DNA from: Deltaproteobacteria bacterium
GTDB taxonomy: Bacteria; Desulfobacterota; Desulfobacteria; Desulfobacterales; UBA5852
Direction of reading: 5' to 3'
Assembly (NCBI GenBank): GCA_020444045.1
Contig: JAHLLS010000002.1
Span: forward strand, 186,001 to 250,000
DNA: 64,000 bases
Under the pieces are notes generated by a model. It saw only the letters and a program-made list of their open reading frames with translations, searched no databases and was not told where the DNA came from. The position numbers were made by a program, and so were the translations under genes. Below are positions 9,079-17,410 of this stretch, in pieces (the stretch's first letter is position 1; every line of letters starts with the position of its first letter).

Positions 9079-10047
9079 TCATCCCCCCGCTTCTTTTTCT
9101 AGCTCATCCAGCTTGGCCGGATCGGAGACCGCAATGTCAACCAGGGCCTTGGGAATGGCGCTCTGCTCGCACATGGTACGGATTTCCTTTTCCTGGTCGC
9201 TGAATTCCATAATTTCGCGAATGGCTTCGATATGTCCGAGCATCTCATCCGGCGACATGGCGTCCAGCGAAGGTCCTTCGGCCTCGGCCTTTTTGCGGGC
9301 GGCCTCTTCCTCGGCCAGCCGCTGCTTTTCCGCTAGTTCCGCTTCCATGGCCTTTTTGGCATCAGCGATGGCACCCTGGTCGACCCCTGCCAGTTCGATA
9401 ACCAGGGGTTCGGCGACGTTGTTGTCAAAAAGGTACCGCACTTTTTCTGCGTCGGACTTGTCCTTGACCTTCTCGAGCAGGGTCAAGACCCGTTGCCGCT
9501 CGGCCCGCCGTTTTTCCATGGCGGTGTTCACCTCTTTGAGCTTCTCTTCGGTAATCTCCAGACCGCTGGTGATCACCTCGGAGGCAACGCTTTCGTTGAT
9601 CAGCAGCTCGATACCGTCATCCCCAGACATGCTTTTGGCTTTGTCAATCAGCAGATCGAGCTTGCGCTGTTCGACAAAGCCGATCACCACCGGCCGGCAT
9701 TCGGCTTGTTTGAGTTTGGGCCAGGTCGCGCCGACATCGGTGATCAGCTTGTCGCTTGCGGCATAGGCATCCATCACGTCATCCAGGGCAAAGGCCCCGA
9801 TGGCATCGTTGAAATCCTTCATCAGGGGCCTGCCGACCTTGCGCATGTCCTCCGCGGCAAACCTCAGTTGAACCATATGGCCGCCGTGCTTGGACACATT
9901 GTAGCCCTTGCCGTCCAGATTGCCTGCAATGCGCTGCAGCGTTGCCTCCGGGCTTCCCCCGGAGATGTCCTGTGGCTCGAGCGCCAGGAATTCCTCTTCG
10001 ATCAACAACCAGAGAGGCTTTTTTTTCGTAGCTTTTTCCGTGGTCAT
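9079..10047 (-). CDS. Uncharacterised cytoplasmic protein with charged coiled coil
   Basis: 322 residues; I do not recognise the family. The start is firm (GGAGG 7 bp before ATG). No signal peptide or membrane segment, so cytoplasmic. Residues 1-45 resemble a small alpha/beta module (KKPLWLLIEEEFLAL), residues 50-130 contain NVSKHGGHMVQLRFAAEDM, and residues about 240-275 form an Ala/Glu/Lys-rich helix (AELAEKQRLAEEEAARKK). The acidic C-terminus contains regularly spaced Glu/Asp/Met helices. It stands alone between a permease and a PPOX-fold protein, with its own upstream gap. Protein-like composition and strong ribosome site support a real gene; function is unknown. Confidence 0.8.
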   Translation of the reverse strand: MTTEKATKKKPLWLLIEEEFLALEPQDISGGSPEATLQRIAGNLDGKGYNVSKHGGHMVQLRFAAEDMRKVGRPLMKDFNDAIGAFALDDVMDAYAASDKLITDVGATWPKLKQAECRPVVIGFVEQRKLDLLIDKAKSMSGDDGIELLINESVASEVITSGLEITEEKLKEVNTAMEKRRAERQRVLTLLEKVKDKSDAEKVRYLFDNNVAEPLVIELAGVDQGAIADAKKAMEAELAEKQRLAEEEAARKKAEAEGPSLDAMSPDEMLGHIEAIREIMEFSDQEKEIRTMCEQSAIPKALVDIAVSDPAKLDELEKEAGG

Positions 10048-10586
10048 TTACCAACCTCCTTTGCGTAACGGTTAACGGATATACGGTCCCTATTTTTATC
10101 CCAGGTTGAATTTATCCCTATGGCGCCCATGAACCCGTGCGAATCAACCGGCCGATGCGGCGAGACGAGGGGTGAATGGCTGCCGAGGGCGCGATTCGTA
10201 TCGGCCAACAACGACATAAAGCGGTTTGGTTTCCCAAGTCAAGCCGGGAAATGACCTCGAAGCCCCCGACGACGAGCAGCTGGAAGGCCAAGATCATTTT
10301 CCGATGCCGTTTGCAGACGGCGACACAACGCCTTTGCCTGCGCAGCGGGTTGGCTTTCGACCATAAAAAACCCGCAGCTTACGGCCTTTCGTTCTCATGG
10401 GCCGTAAACTGCGGGTGCTTTGCCTAAATCAGCTTAAGGATGATCCGCAATTATCTTACAGTTCGAAAATAGTGAATAGAATGACCGCCTATGGACTTGA
10501 ATTGTGGCGCCGGACAGCGTCCGCCGTCGGCATAATGATATCTGGTATCATATTTACAGGGATGCCGAAAGAATTAATGCGGCGTT
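10048..10586. other. Intergenic region carrying a terminator
   Basis: About 540 bp. The left end near 10048 holds the ribosome site of the coiled-coil gene; the only clear structure is the terminator at 10365-10415. The short frames here have no ribosome sites and non-protein-like composition. Confidence 0.5.
10365..10415 (-). terminator. Rho-independent terminator after the PPOX-fold gene
   Basis: On the minus strand a 16-bp stem (CCCGCAGTTTACGGCC paired with GGCCGTAAGCTGCGGG, one G-T wobble) with a 13-base loop is followed immediately by TTTTTT. It lies about 170 bp after the stop of the gene at 10587-10964, which it would terminate. Confidence 0.88.
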
Positions 10587-10964
10587 TCAGGCCAGTTTCT
10601 CGGCACCCGAATAGACCTCCTCCACGTTCAAGGCTGCGGCCGCATGACCGGGATGCTTTTGCGGATTCCATTTTTTCATATCGTCGTAGATTTCGCCTTC
10701 GGTATGGTACACGATACGACCTTTGATCTGGAAAGACTTGCCTTCTTTGGTCAGAAAAAGGATCGTTCCTTTACTGCCGGCTTGGATGTTTTCGAGGGTT
10801 TTGGAAAAATAATTGTTCGCGATGACGATGGTGCTTTCGTTGAATTTCGACACACATGTGGCGTATATGGCATTGGGAATGCCGTCCCCATTGACCGTCG
10901 CTAAAACGATCGGGCCCTCCCGGTCTTCCCAGGCTTTGCTCACGTTTTCCGGTAATGTTGCCAT
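10587..10964 (-). CDS. Pyridoxamine-5'-phosphate oxidase-fold (split-barrel FMN) protein
   Basis: 125 residues, a single split-barrel domain. Seen: GPIVLATVNGDGIPNAIYAT (strands 1-2 of the PPOX fold) and FSKTLENIQAGSKGTILFL, the usual flavin-contacting region. Short members of this family bind FMN, F420 or heme and act as small oxidoreductases or flavin reductases; the substrate is unknown. ATG is preceded by AGGAGGAGCAGG. Monocistronic, with a strong terminator downstream. Confidence 0.85.
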   Translation of the reverse strand: MATLPENVSKAWEDREGPIVLATVNGDGIPNAIYATCVSKFNESTIVIANNYFSKTLENIQAGSKGTILFLTKEGKSFQIKGRIVYHTEGEIYDDMKKWNPQKHPGHAAAALNVEEVYSGAEKLA

Positions 10965-11229
10965 CCTGCTCCTCCTTGGTTGGATAAAAATGATAGGGTG
11001 CTGAACGCGAAATGATTTCTCAAAATGGACATCTCAGCCGGTTGAAGCCTACCCCCCGGCTGTTTGTCACTGACGGTATTCGATCCCTTTTAAACAGTCG
11101 ACGGAGCCTTATCCGCAATCAGGTTCGACACGGCATCGATCCGATAACAAGATAATGCTCATATCACCCACCCCCCTGCATGTAAAGATTCCCCTTGTAA
11201 AAAAGGACACGATTCGCCACCGCTTTTGG

Positions 11230-11280
11230 CACAATTTAATTCATACGGTTGACTTATACAATCGTATGAATTAAATTGTG
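11230..11280. promoter_or_regulatory. 51-bp palindromic operator of the TetR/CecR regulator
   Basis: CACAATTTAATTCATACG (11230-11247) is repeated perfectly in inverted orientation at 11263-11280. Inside the 15-base spacer the symmetry continues after one mismatch (TTG ... CAA). It lies 26 bp upstream of the TetR-type start and covers a plausible promoter, so binding would block transcription. Autoregulation by the adjacent regulator is inferred from position and symmetry. Confidence 0.85.
11249..11277 (+). promoter_or_regulatory. Sigma-70-like promoter inside the operator
   Basis: TTGACT (11249-11254) and TAAATT (11272-11277) are separated by 17 bp. The -35 matches consensus at five of six positions and the -10 at four of six. 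Both elements are buried in the palindrome at 11230-11280. Confidence 0.6.
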
Positions 11281-11306
11281 TCAAAATCGAACGGAAGGAC
11301 ACCAGC

Positions 11307-11969
11307 ATGACGGACCCGAAGACTCCAGCGGATGCCCGTGAGCGCCTGATCCAGGCCGGTATCGAAATTTTTGCGGAATACGGTTTCAGTGCCACCACCA
11401 CCCGGATGCTGGCGGACAAGGCCCAGGTCAACCTCTCGGCGATTCCCTATTACTTCCGCAGCAAGGAAGGCCTCTACAATGCCACGGTCGGACATATCGC
11501 CGACGTCCTCGCGGCCCATTTGACACCTTTTCTGGAGCGGCTTCAAACAGAGACCGCAAAAGGATTCGCGCCCGAAACGGCCCGCACCTTGCTGCAGCAA
11601 GGGTTGTCCACCATGGTGACCGTAATGTGCGGCGACCCGGGCACCATGCGCTTTTCACAGATTATCCTGCGCGAGCAGATGGCGCCCACAGCCGCCTTCG
11701 ACCTGATCTACCCCAAGGTCATGGAGCGCATGCTGTCGGCCTTTTCAACATTGATCGCCACGATCACCGGCGAAACCGACCCCCGGCAATGCAGCCTGCA
11801 GGCCATTCTTCTCATGGGCCAGGTCATGGTATTCCGGGCCGGAATGGCCACCGTGGTTCGGCGGATCGGGATGGCAGGCTACACCGCTGACGAAATCGCA
11901 GAAATCCAGGAACTCGTGGTTTCCAGGGCCATGGCGGCCCTCGATTTCATGGCGGCTCGTCAGGCTTGA
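11307..11969 (+). CDS. cecR: TetR-family regulator, CecR (YbiH) type
   Basis: 220 residues. The helix-turn-helix occupies about residues 10-55 (ERLIQAGIEIFAEYGFSATTTR, with YYFRSKEGLY at its end). The larger ligand-binding part contains RFSQIILREQMAPTAAFDLIYP, typical of the CecR C-terminal domain. In E. coli CecR sits with and represses the ybhGFSR export genes; here the next four genes have exactly that content, which is the main reason for the symbol. GGAAGGA precedes the ATG. A perfect long palindrome overlaps the promoter. Confidence 0.88.
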   Translation: MTDPKTPADARERLIQAGIEIFAEYGFSATTTRMLADKAQVNLSAIPYYFRSKEGLYNATVGHIADVLAAHLTPFLERLQTETAKGFAPETARTLLQQGLSTMVTVMCGDPGTMRFSQIILREQMAPTAAFDLIYPKVMERMLSAFSTLIATITGETDPRQCSLQAILLMGQVMVFRAGMATVVRRIGMAGYTADEIAEIQELVVSRAMAALDFMAARQA

Positions 11970-11997
11970 TGGACTCGTAAAACGGCATGCTTCAGAC

Positions 11998-12115
11998 GGT
12001 TTCGTAAAACGTTCGAGATCAAGGCTTGCGAATCCCGAGGAGTGAGGCGTACTAAGGGCACACCGCAATGACGAGGGATGAAGCGTAACGCCGATATCGA
12101 ACTTTTTACGAAACC
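11998..12115. repeat. 118-bp palindromic repeat element (MITE/REP-like)
   Basis: GGTTTCGTAAAACGTTCGA at 11998-12016 is mirrored by the near-perfect inverted arm at 12097-12115 (one mismatch in 19). The interior contains further partial symmetry and the short phrases CGAGGAGTGAGGCGTACT and GCAATGACGAGGGATGAAG. It occupies almost the whole gap between the regulator and the ybhG-like gene. I recall similar sequences in Desulfobacterales genomes, where frames through them are often miscalled as proteins; this recollection needs a search. Confidence 0.65.
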
Positions 12116-12142
12116 GGCAGGCGTGACCAGGAGTTTTTGACC

Positions 12143-13171
12143 ATGAAAAAAAAGGTGCTTTTACTGGGGCTAGTGGCCCTTGTGGCGGCCGGCATCTTCG
12201 GCTATCGCTACTGGCAGCAGCAACGCAGCGTGAATGGCGGTGACGTGCTGACCCTCTATGGCAATGTCGATATCCGCAAGGTCGACCTGGGGTTTCGGGT
12301 CGGGGGACGGATCGCACAGGTCGCTTTCGAGGAGGGCGATGCGGTTCGCCGGGGCGAGCAGGTGGCCGCCCTGGACCGGGTTCCCTATGAAAATGAGGTG
12401 ACCCTGGCCGCGGCCGCCCGGGATAAGGCCGCCGCCGAATTGACCCGCCTGGAAAACGGCACTCGCCCCCAGGAGATCCGGCAGGCCCGGGCCCAGGTGA
12501 CTGAAACCGAGGCCTCGTTGCTCGCACTGGAACAGGATTACCGGCGCAGCAGCGTCCTGGTGAAGGAAAACGCCATCTCCAAACAGGCCTTCGATGACAT
12601 CCTGGCCCGCCGCGATGCGGCCCGTGCCCGATTGACCAGCGCAAGGGAGACGTTGGCCCTCGCCCGAGAAGGGTTCCGGGAGGAAGATATTGCCGCCGGC
12701 CGGTCCCAGCTCGCTGAAGCCGAGGCCCGCCTGGAACAGGCCCGGATTCGCCTGTCCGACACCCTAGTGCACGCGCCGGCCGACGGGGTGCTTCTCACGC
12801 GCGTGTCGGAACCGGGCGCCATCGTGGCGGCCGGCCAGACTGTGGCCACCCTGTCGCTGAACGATCCGGTCTGGGTCCGGGCCTATGTGCCCGAACCCGA
12901 CCTGGGAAAGATCTGGCCAGGCATGCCGGCCGATATCCTGACCGACAGCCGCCCCGACCGCCCCTACCAGGGACAGGTGGGCTTCATCTCACCGGAAGCC
13001 GAGTTCACCCCCAAGAACGTGGAAACCCCGCGACTGCGTACCGACCTGGTATTCCGCCTGCGGGTGATCGCCGCAAACCCGGACGAAGGCCTGCGCCAGG
13101 GCATGCCCGTGACCGTAAAGCTGGACACCAGCAAGCCGCCGCCAAAACGGGGAGAGGGGTCCGGCTCCTGA
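12143..13171 (+). CDS. ybhG: HlyD/YbhG-like periplasmic adaptor of ABC exporter
   Basis: 342 residues from ATG 12143 (AGGAG 10 bp upstream; a TTG 6 bp earlier is less likely). The N-terminus MKKKVLLLGLVALVAAGIFG is a membrane anchor. The biotinyl-lipoyl halves are VDLGFRVGGRIAQVAFEEGD and LVHAPADGVLLTRVSEPGAIV; between them is a long coiled coil (about residues 85-190, rich in Ala/Glu/Arg) including the family phrase LENGTRPQEIRQARAQV. It links the inner-membrane ABC transporter to the outer membrane. Second gene of the cecR-ybhGFSR-like operon. Confidence 0.88.
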   Translation: MKKKVLLLGLVALVAAGIFGYRYWQQQRSVNGGDVLTLYGNVDIRKVDLGFRVGGRIAQVAFEEGDAVRRGEQVAALDRVPYENEVTLAAAARDKAAAELTRLENGTRPQEIRQARAQVTETEASLLALEQDYRRSSVLVKENAISKQAFDDILARRDAARARLTSARETLALAREGFREEDIAAGRSQLAEAEARLEQARIRLSDTLVHAPADGVLLTRVSEPGAIVAAGQTVATLSLNDPVWVRAYVPEPDLGKIWPGMPADILTDSRPDRPYQGQVGFISPEAEFTPKNVETPRLRTDLVFRLRVIAANPDEGLRQGMPVTVKLDTSKPPPKRGEGSGS

Positions 13172-13396
13172 GGGGGGAGAGAATCGTTAGACAAAGGCAT
13201 CCAGGATCCAAGGATTCAGGGGTTCAAGTGAAAGGCTCGAAACAAGAACGGTTTGAAGAAAAATGACCCGTTATTGGTATGGATATGGAGAAAATCGGGT
13301 CTCCAAATAGCACTGGATGCCGGATCAAGTCCGGCATGACAGCCTAAAAAACGAATTCACGCGCCGCATAAATCGATCGAATCAAACGTACGCCAT
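13172..13396. other. Gap with short dispersed repeats
   Basis: 225 bp between the adaptor and the ABC ATPase genes. It holds one copy of the GGATTCA-type phrase near 13200-13235 and a perfect inverted repeat TGCCGGA/TCCGGCA at about 13318-13336 with a 5-base loop, a REP-like motif. No promoter was identified, so whether the ATPase gene is co-transcribed is open. Confidence 0.45.
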
Positions 13397-15124
13397 ATGC
13401 TGACCATTCACCACATGACCAAACGCTTCGAAGGCGCCCCCCAACCTGCCCTGGACGCCATTGAAGCCGAACTGCATCCGGGGCGCATCACCGGCCTGGT
13501 GGGCCCCGACGGCGCCGGCAAGACCACCCTCATGCGCATCATGGCCGGCCTCCTGGTCCCCACCGAAGGCCACGTGACCTTCGACGATTGGGACACGGTC
13601 CGCGACACCCAGGCCCTGCACGCCGTCATCGGCTACATGCCCCAGCGCTTCGGGCTTTACGAGGATCTTTCGGTCATCGAAAACCTGCGGCTCTATGCCG
13701 ACTTGCGCAACGTCACCGGGCCGGAGCGGGGACATACCTTCGAGCGGCTGCTGGCCTTCACCGGTCTGACACCATTTCAAAAGCGGCTGGCCCGGCAGCT
13801 CTCCGGCGGCATGAAGCAAAAGCTCGGGCTGGCCTGCGCGATGGTGAAGAAGCCCCGCCTGCTCCTGCTGGACGAGCCCAGCGTGGGGGTCGACCCCATC
13901 AGTCGCCGGGAGCTGTGGCGTATGGTGCGGGAGATGCTGGATGAGAACACGACCATTGTCTGGAGCACGGCCTACCTGGACGAGGCCGAGCAATGCGACC
14001 ATGTACTCCTGCTCAGCGAAGGCCACCTTCTGTTCAACGGCAAACCGGAAAACCTGACCAACCGCATGGACGGGCGGGTCGTTCAGCTCAGAGGGGTGCC
14101 GGAGTCCAACCGGCGGCGCCTGCTGGCGGACATCCTGGAGCACCCCGAGATCCGCGACGGCGTGGTGCAGGGTGCGTCCCTGCGGCTGGTCCTGGCCGAA
14201 TCGGCCGAGTTTCCCGACCCCGCAACCCTCGGCGGGGGACCCCGGGCGGAGGTTGTGTCGGTGGCGCCGCGCTTCGAGGATGCCTTCATCGACCTCTTGG
14301 GCGGGGGGCCGGGCGGCCGCTCGGCGCTGGCCGGGGAAACGTCCATCCGGCCGGAGAGCGACCGCCCCATCGTGGAAGCCCGGGGCCTGACCAAACGCTT
14401 CGGCACCTTCACGGCCGTGGAGGACAACAGTTTCGCCATCCGCCGCGGGGAGATCTTCGGCCTACTGGGACCCAACGGGGCCGGCAAGAGCACCACCTTC
14501 AAGATGATGTGCGGCCTTCTTAAACCCACCTCCGGCCAAGGATTCGTGGCCGGGCTGCACCTGGGACGGGCCGCGGCCCAAGCCCGCGCCCGCCTGGGCT
14601 ACATGGCTCAGAAATTCTCCCTCTACGGCGATCTCACTGTGCGGCAGAATCTGCTTTTCTTCTCCGGCGTCTACGGCCTGCGCGGAGGGGACCAGGCGAA
14701 AGCCGTGGCCGCCATGGTGGATGTCTTCGATCTGCAGCCCTTCCTGGGAAGGTCCGCAGCTGACCTGCCCCTTGGCTTCAAGCAACGCCTGGCCCTGGCT
14801 TGCGCTGCGATGCACCAGCCAGACGTGCTCTTCCTGGACGAACCCACCTCGGGGGTGGACCCCATCACGCGACGGGAGTTCTGGAACCACATCAACGGGC
14901 TCGTGGAAAAAGGCGTTACCGTGCTGGTCACCACCCATTTCATGGATGAGGCCGAATACTGCGACCGGATCGGCCTGATTTACCGTGGTCGTAAAATCGC
15001 CGAAGGCTCGCCGGACCACCTGAAGGCGGATACCCGCACGCCGGCGAACCCCGACCCCACCCTGGAAGACGCATTTATCGCGCTGATCGAGCAGTCGGAA
15101 GAACGGGAGAACGGCATGTTATGA
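13397..15124 (+). CDS. ybhF: ABC exporter ATPase with two fused nucleotide-binding domains (YbhF-like)
   Basis: 575 residues with two complete ATPase domains. Half 1: Walker A GPDGAGKTT, signature LSGGMKQKL, Walker B LLLLDEP (about residues 35-165). Half 2: Walker A GPNGAGKST, degenerate signature LPLGFKQRL, Walker B VLFLDEP (about 355-485). The degenerate second signature is also a feature of E. coli YbhF. It energises the two permeases encoded next. Its stop overlaps the start of the first permease (15121-15124), so the two are translationally coupled. No clear ribosome site precedes the ATG. Confidence 0.92.
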   Translation: MLTIHHMTKRFEGAPQPALDAIEAELHPGRITGLVGPDGAGKTTLMRIMAGLLVPTEGHVTFDDWDTVRDTQALHAVIGYMPQRFGLYEDLSVIENLRLYADLRNVTGPERGHTFERLLAFTGLTPFQKRLARQLSGGMKQKLGLACAMVKKPRLLLLDEPSVGVDPISRRELWRMVREMLDENTTIVWSTAYLDEAEQCDHVLLLSEGHLLFNGKPENLTNRMDGRVVQLRGVPESNRRRLLADILEHPEIRDGVVQGASLRLVLAESAEFPDPATLGGGPRAEVVSVAPRFEDAFIDLLGGGPGGRSALAGETSIRPESDRPIVEARGLTKRFGTFTAVEDNSFAIRRGEIFGLLGPNGAGKSTTFKMMCGLLKPTSGQGFVAGLHLGRAAAQARARLGYMAQKFSLYGDLTVRQNLLFFSGVYGLRGGDQAKAVAAMVDVFDLQPFLGRSAADLPLGFKQRLALACAAMHQPDVLFLDEPTSGVDPITRREFWNHINGLVEKGVTVLVTTHFMDEAEYCDRIGLIYRGRKIAEGSPDHLKADTRTPANPDPTLEDAFIALIEQSEERENGML

Positions 15125-16269
15125 CAGCCCAGAAAACCCATTTCAAAGCGGGGCGGGCCCGGCGGCTGAAAGCCCTGATCATCAAGGAGAGCCTCCAGGT
15201 CGTGCGCGATCCGAGCAGCATCCTGATCGCCTTTGTGCTGCCGCTGATCCTGCTATTTCTCTTTGGCTACGGCGTTTCCCTGGATGCCCGTCAGGTGCGC
15301 CTGGGGGTGGTTCTGGAGGATACCAGCCCGGAGGCGCGCCGCCTGGCCGCCGCCTTCCAGGCCACTCCGTTTTTCGACGTTCGCACGGCCCTCGCACGGC
15401 GCGCCCTGGAGCCCGACCTGGTCAGCGGCCGCCTGCGGGGGATGGTGATTATTCCCCAGAATTTCACCCGCGACCTCCTCACACCGGGCGTCACGGCCCG
15501 GATCCAGGTGGTCACCGACGGCAGCGAGACCAACACGGCCAACTACGTGGCCAACTATGCCGAGGGGACCCTGGCCACCTGGCTGATCCAGGAAGCACGC
15601 CTGGCGGGAAGGGATATTGCGCCGGCCGTGAACCTGGTGGCCCGGTTTTTCTACAACTCCGAACTCGACAGCCGCAATTCGCTGGTTCCCGGCTCCCTGG
15701 CCATCATCATGGCCATCATCGGCACCCTGCTCACGGCCCTCGTGGTGGCCCGGGAGTGGGAGCGCGGCACTATGGAGGCGCTGCTGGCAACGCCGCTAAG
15801 CGCTCTGGAGATCGTCTTCGGCAAGCTGGTGCCCTATTTCGTCCTCGGCATGGCCTCCATGGCGGTCTGCACGGCCGTGGCCTTTTTCCTCTACGGCATC
15901 CCCTTCCGGGGGTCCCTTCCGGCCCTGGCCATCGCCTCGGCGGCCTTTCTCCTGGCTGCCCTGGGGCAGGGGTTTCTCATTTCCACCGTCACCCGCAATC
16001 AATTCCTGGCCTCCCAGGCGGCCCTGGTGAGCGCCTTTTTACCGGCCTTCATCCTTTCCGGGTTCGTCTTCGAGATTGCTTCAATGCCCTGGATTATCCG
16101 GCAGCTGGCCCAAATCATCCCGGCCCGCTATTTCGTGACCGACCTGCAGACCCTTTTTCTGACGGGTGATGTCTGGTCGCTCATGGGGCCCAACGTGCTG
16201 ATCCTCATAGGGCTGGCGGGTCTCCTGTTTGCCCTGACCCTCAAAAAGACCCCCAATCGGCTGGAGTAA
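15121..16269 (+). CDS. ybhS: ABC-2 type exporter permease (YbhS-like)
   Basis: 382 residues. It opens with LKALIIKESLQVVRDPSSIL and a first membrane helix, then a large periplasmic loop (about 50-175), then five C-terminal helices; LVVAREWERGTMEALLATPLS is the hallmark ABC-2 coupling segment and LSGFVFEIASMPW the conserved late loop. Forms a heterodimer with the next permease. Start overlaps the ATPase stop (ATGA type). Confidence 0.92.
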   Translation: MTAQKTHFKAGRARRLKALIIKESLQVVRDPSSILIAFVLPLILLFLFGYGVSLDARQVRLGVVLEDTSPEARRLAAAFQATPFFDVRTALARRALEPDLVSGRLRGMVIIPQNFTRDLLTPGVTARIQVVTDGSETNTANYVANYAEGTLATWLIQEARLAGRDIAPAVNLVARFFYNSELDSRNSLVPGSLAIIMAIIGTLLTALVVAREWERGTMEALLATPLSALEIVFGKLVPYFVLGMASMAVCTAVAFFLYGIPFRGSLPALAIASAAFLLAALGQGFLISTVTRNQFLASQAALVSAFLPAFILSGFVFEIASMPWIIRQLAQIIPARYFVTDLQTLFLTGDVWSLMGPNVLILIGLAGLLFALTLKKTPNRLE

Positions 16270-16275
16270 CCCCCT

Positions 16276-17379
16276 ATGCTGACGCGCCTGCGAGCCCTGA
16301 TCATCAAGGAACTGCTCAACATTCTGCGGGATCCCAAGTCGCGTACCGTGCTGATCGTTCCGCCCATCATCCAGATTTTCGTGTTTTCCTTTGCCATGAC
16401 AATGGAGGCCAAAAACATTCATCTGGGCGTTTTGAATCTCGACGCCGGCCGGGCTGGCGTCGAACTGGTGCAACGATTCCAGAATGCCAAAACCTTCTCG
16501 CGCATCTTGACGCTCAAAGGCCAGGCCGAGATCCAACCCGTATTGGATGAGCAGCAGGCCCTGGCCGTCCTCGTGGTGCCCGCCGATTTTTCACGCCGCA
16601 TGGAATCCGGAGAAACCGCCCCGGTCCAATTGCTGCTGGACGGCCGCAAGACCAACACGGCCCAGATCGTCCAGGGCTACGCCCAGCGCATTCTGGACGG
16701 ATTCCTGATGGACCGGAACCCGGACGTCGGTCGTCGCCCGGCCGTCCTGCTGACACGCCACTGGTTCAACCCCAATCTCGAATTCATGTGGTTTACGGTG
16801 CCAAGCCTGATCTGCATCCTGTCGACGATCATCAGCCTCATCCTCACGGCCCTGTCCGTGGCCCGCGAGCGCGAGATGGGCACCTTCGAACAGCTCTTGG
16901 TCTCCCCCCTGCGGCCCATTGAAATACTGGTGGGCAAGGCGCTCCCGGCCCTCTTCCTGGCCCTGTGCTCGGCCTCCCTGCTGCTGGCCATTGCGATCTT
17001 CGTCTTCCGGATCCCGTTTCAGGGGTCTCTGGCGCTGCTCTACGGTGCCCTGGTGGTTTTCCTGTTGTCGATTGTCGGCATCGGCCTCTTCATCAGCAGC
17101 CTTTCCATGACCCAGCAGCAGGCCATCCTGGGAGCCTTCGTCTTCATGCCTCCGGCTGTAATCCTTTCCGGCTTCGCCACCCCCATCGAGAACATGCCTC
17201 CCTGGCTGCAGGAGGTCACCCTGGTCAACCCCCTGCGCTGGTTCATGATCATTGTACGCGGCATCTTCCTCAAGGACATGCCGCCGGCCGATGTGCTGGC
17301 CAACACCCTCCCCATGGTGGCCATCGCCGTGGCAACCCTGACCGCTGCCACCTGGCTGTTCAAGCGTCGCATGGAATAA
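16276..17379 (+). CDS. ybhR: ABC-2 type exporter permease (YbhR-like)
   Basis: 367 residues with the same layout as its neighbour: LRALIIKELLNILRDPKSRT start, long periplasmic loop, then ALSVAREREMGTFEQLLVSPL and LSGFATPIENMPPWLQ. Six base pairs separate it from the first permease. It ends convergently 31 bp from the FG-GAP gene. In E. coli the equivalent complex exports drugs and cations; the substrate here is not known. Confidence 0.92.
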   Translation: MLTRLRALIIKELLNILRDPKSRTVLIVPPIIQIFVFSFAMTMEAKNIHLGVLNLDAGRAGVELVQRFQNAKTFSRILTLKGQAEIQPVLDEQQALAVLVVPADFSRRMESGETAPVQLLLDGRKTNTAQIVQGYAQRILDGFLMDRNPDVGRRPAVLLTRHWFNPNLEFMWFTVPSLICILSTIISLILTALSVAREREMGTFEQLLVSPLRPIEILVGKALPALFLALCSASLLLAIAIFVFRIPFQGSLALLYGALVVFLLSIVGIGLFISSLSMTQQQAILGAFVFMPPAVILSGFATPIENMPPWLQEVTLVNPLRWFMIIVRGIFLKDMPPADVLANTLPMVAIAVATLTAATWLFKRRME

Positions 17380-17410
17380 AACCCTTCGGCCATATTCGGC
17401 ATAGCGGCGC

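Noticed and set aside
10176..10427. 83-residue plus frame
   Set aside because: Runs through the terminator hairpin and lacks a ribosome site.
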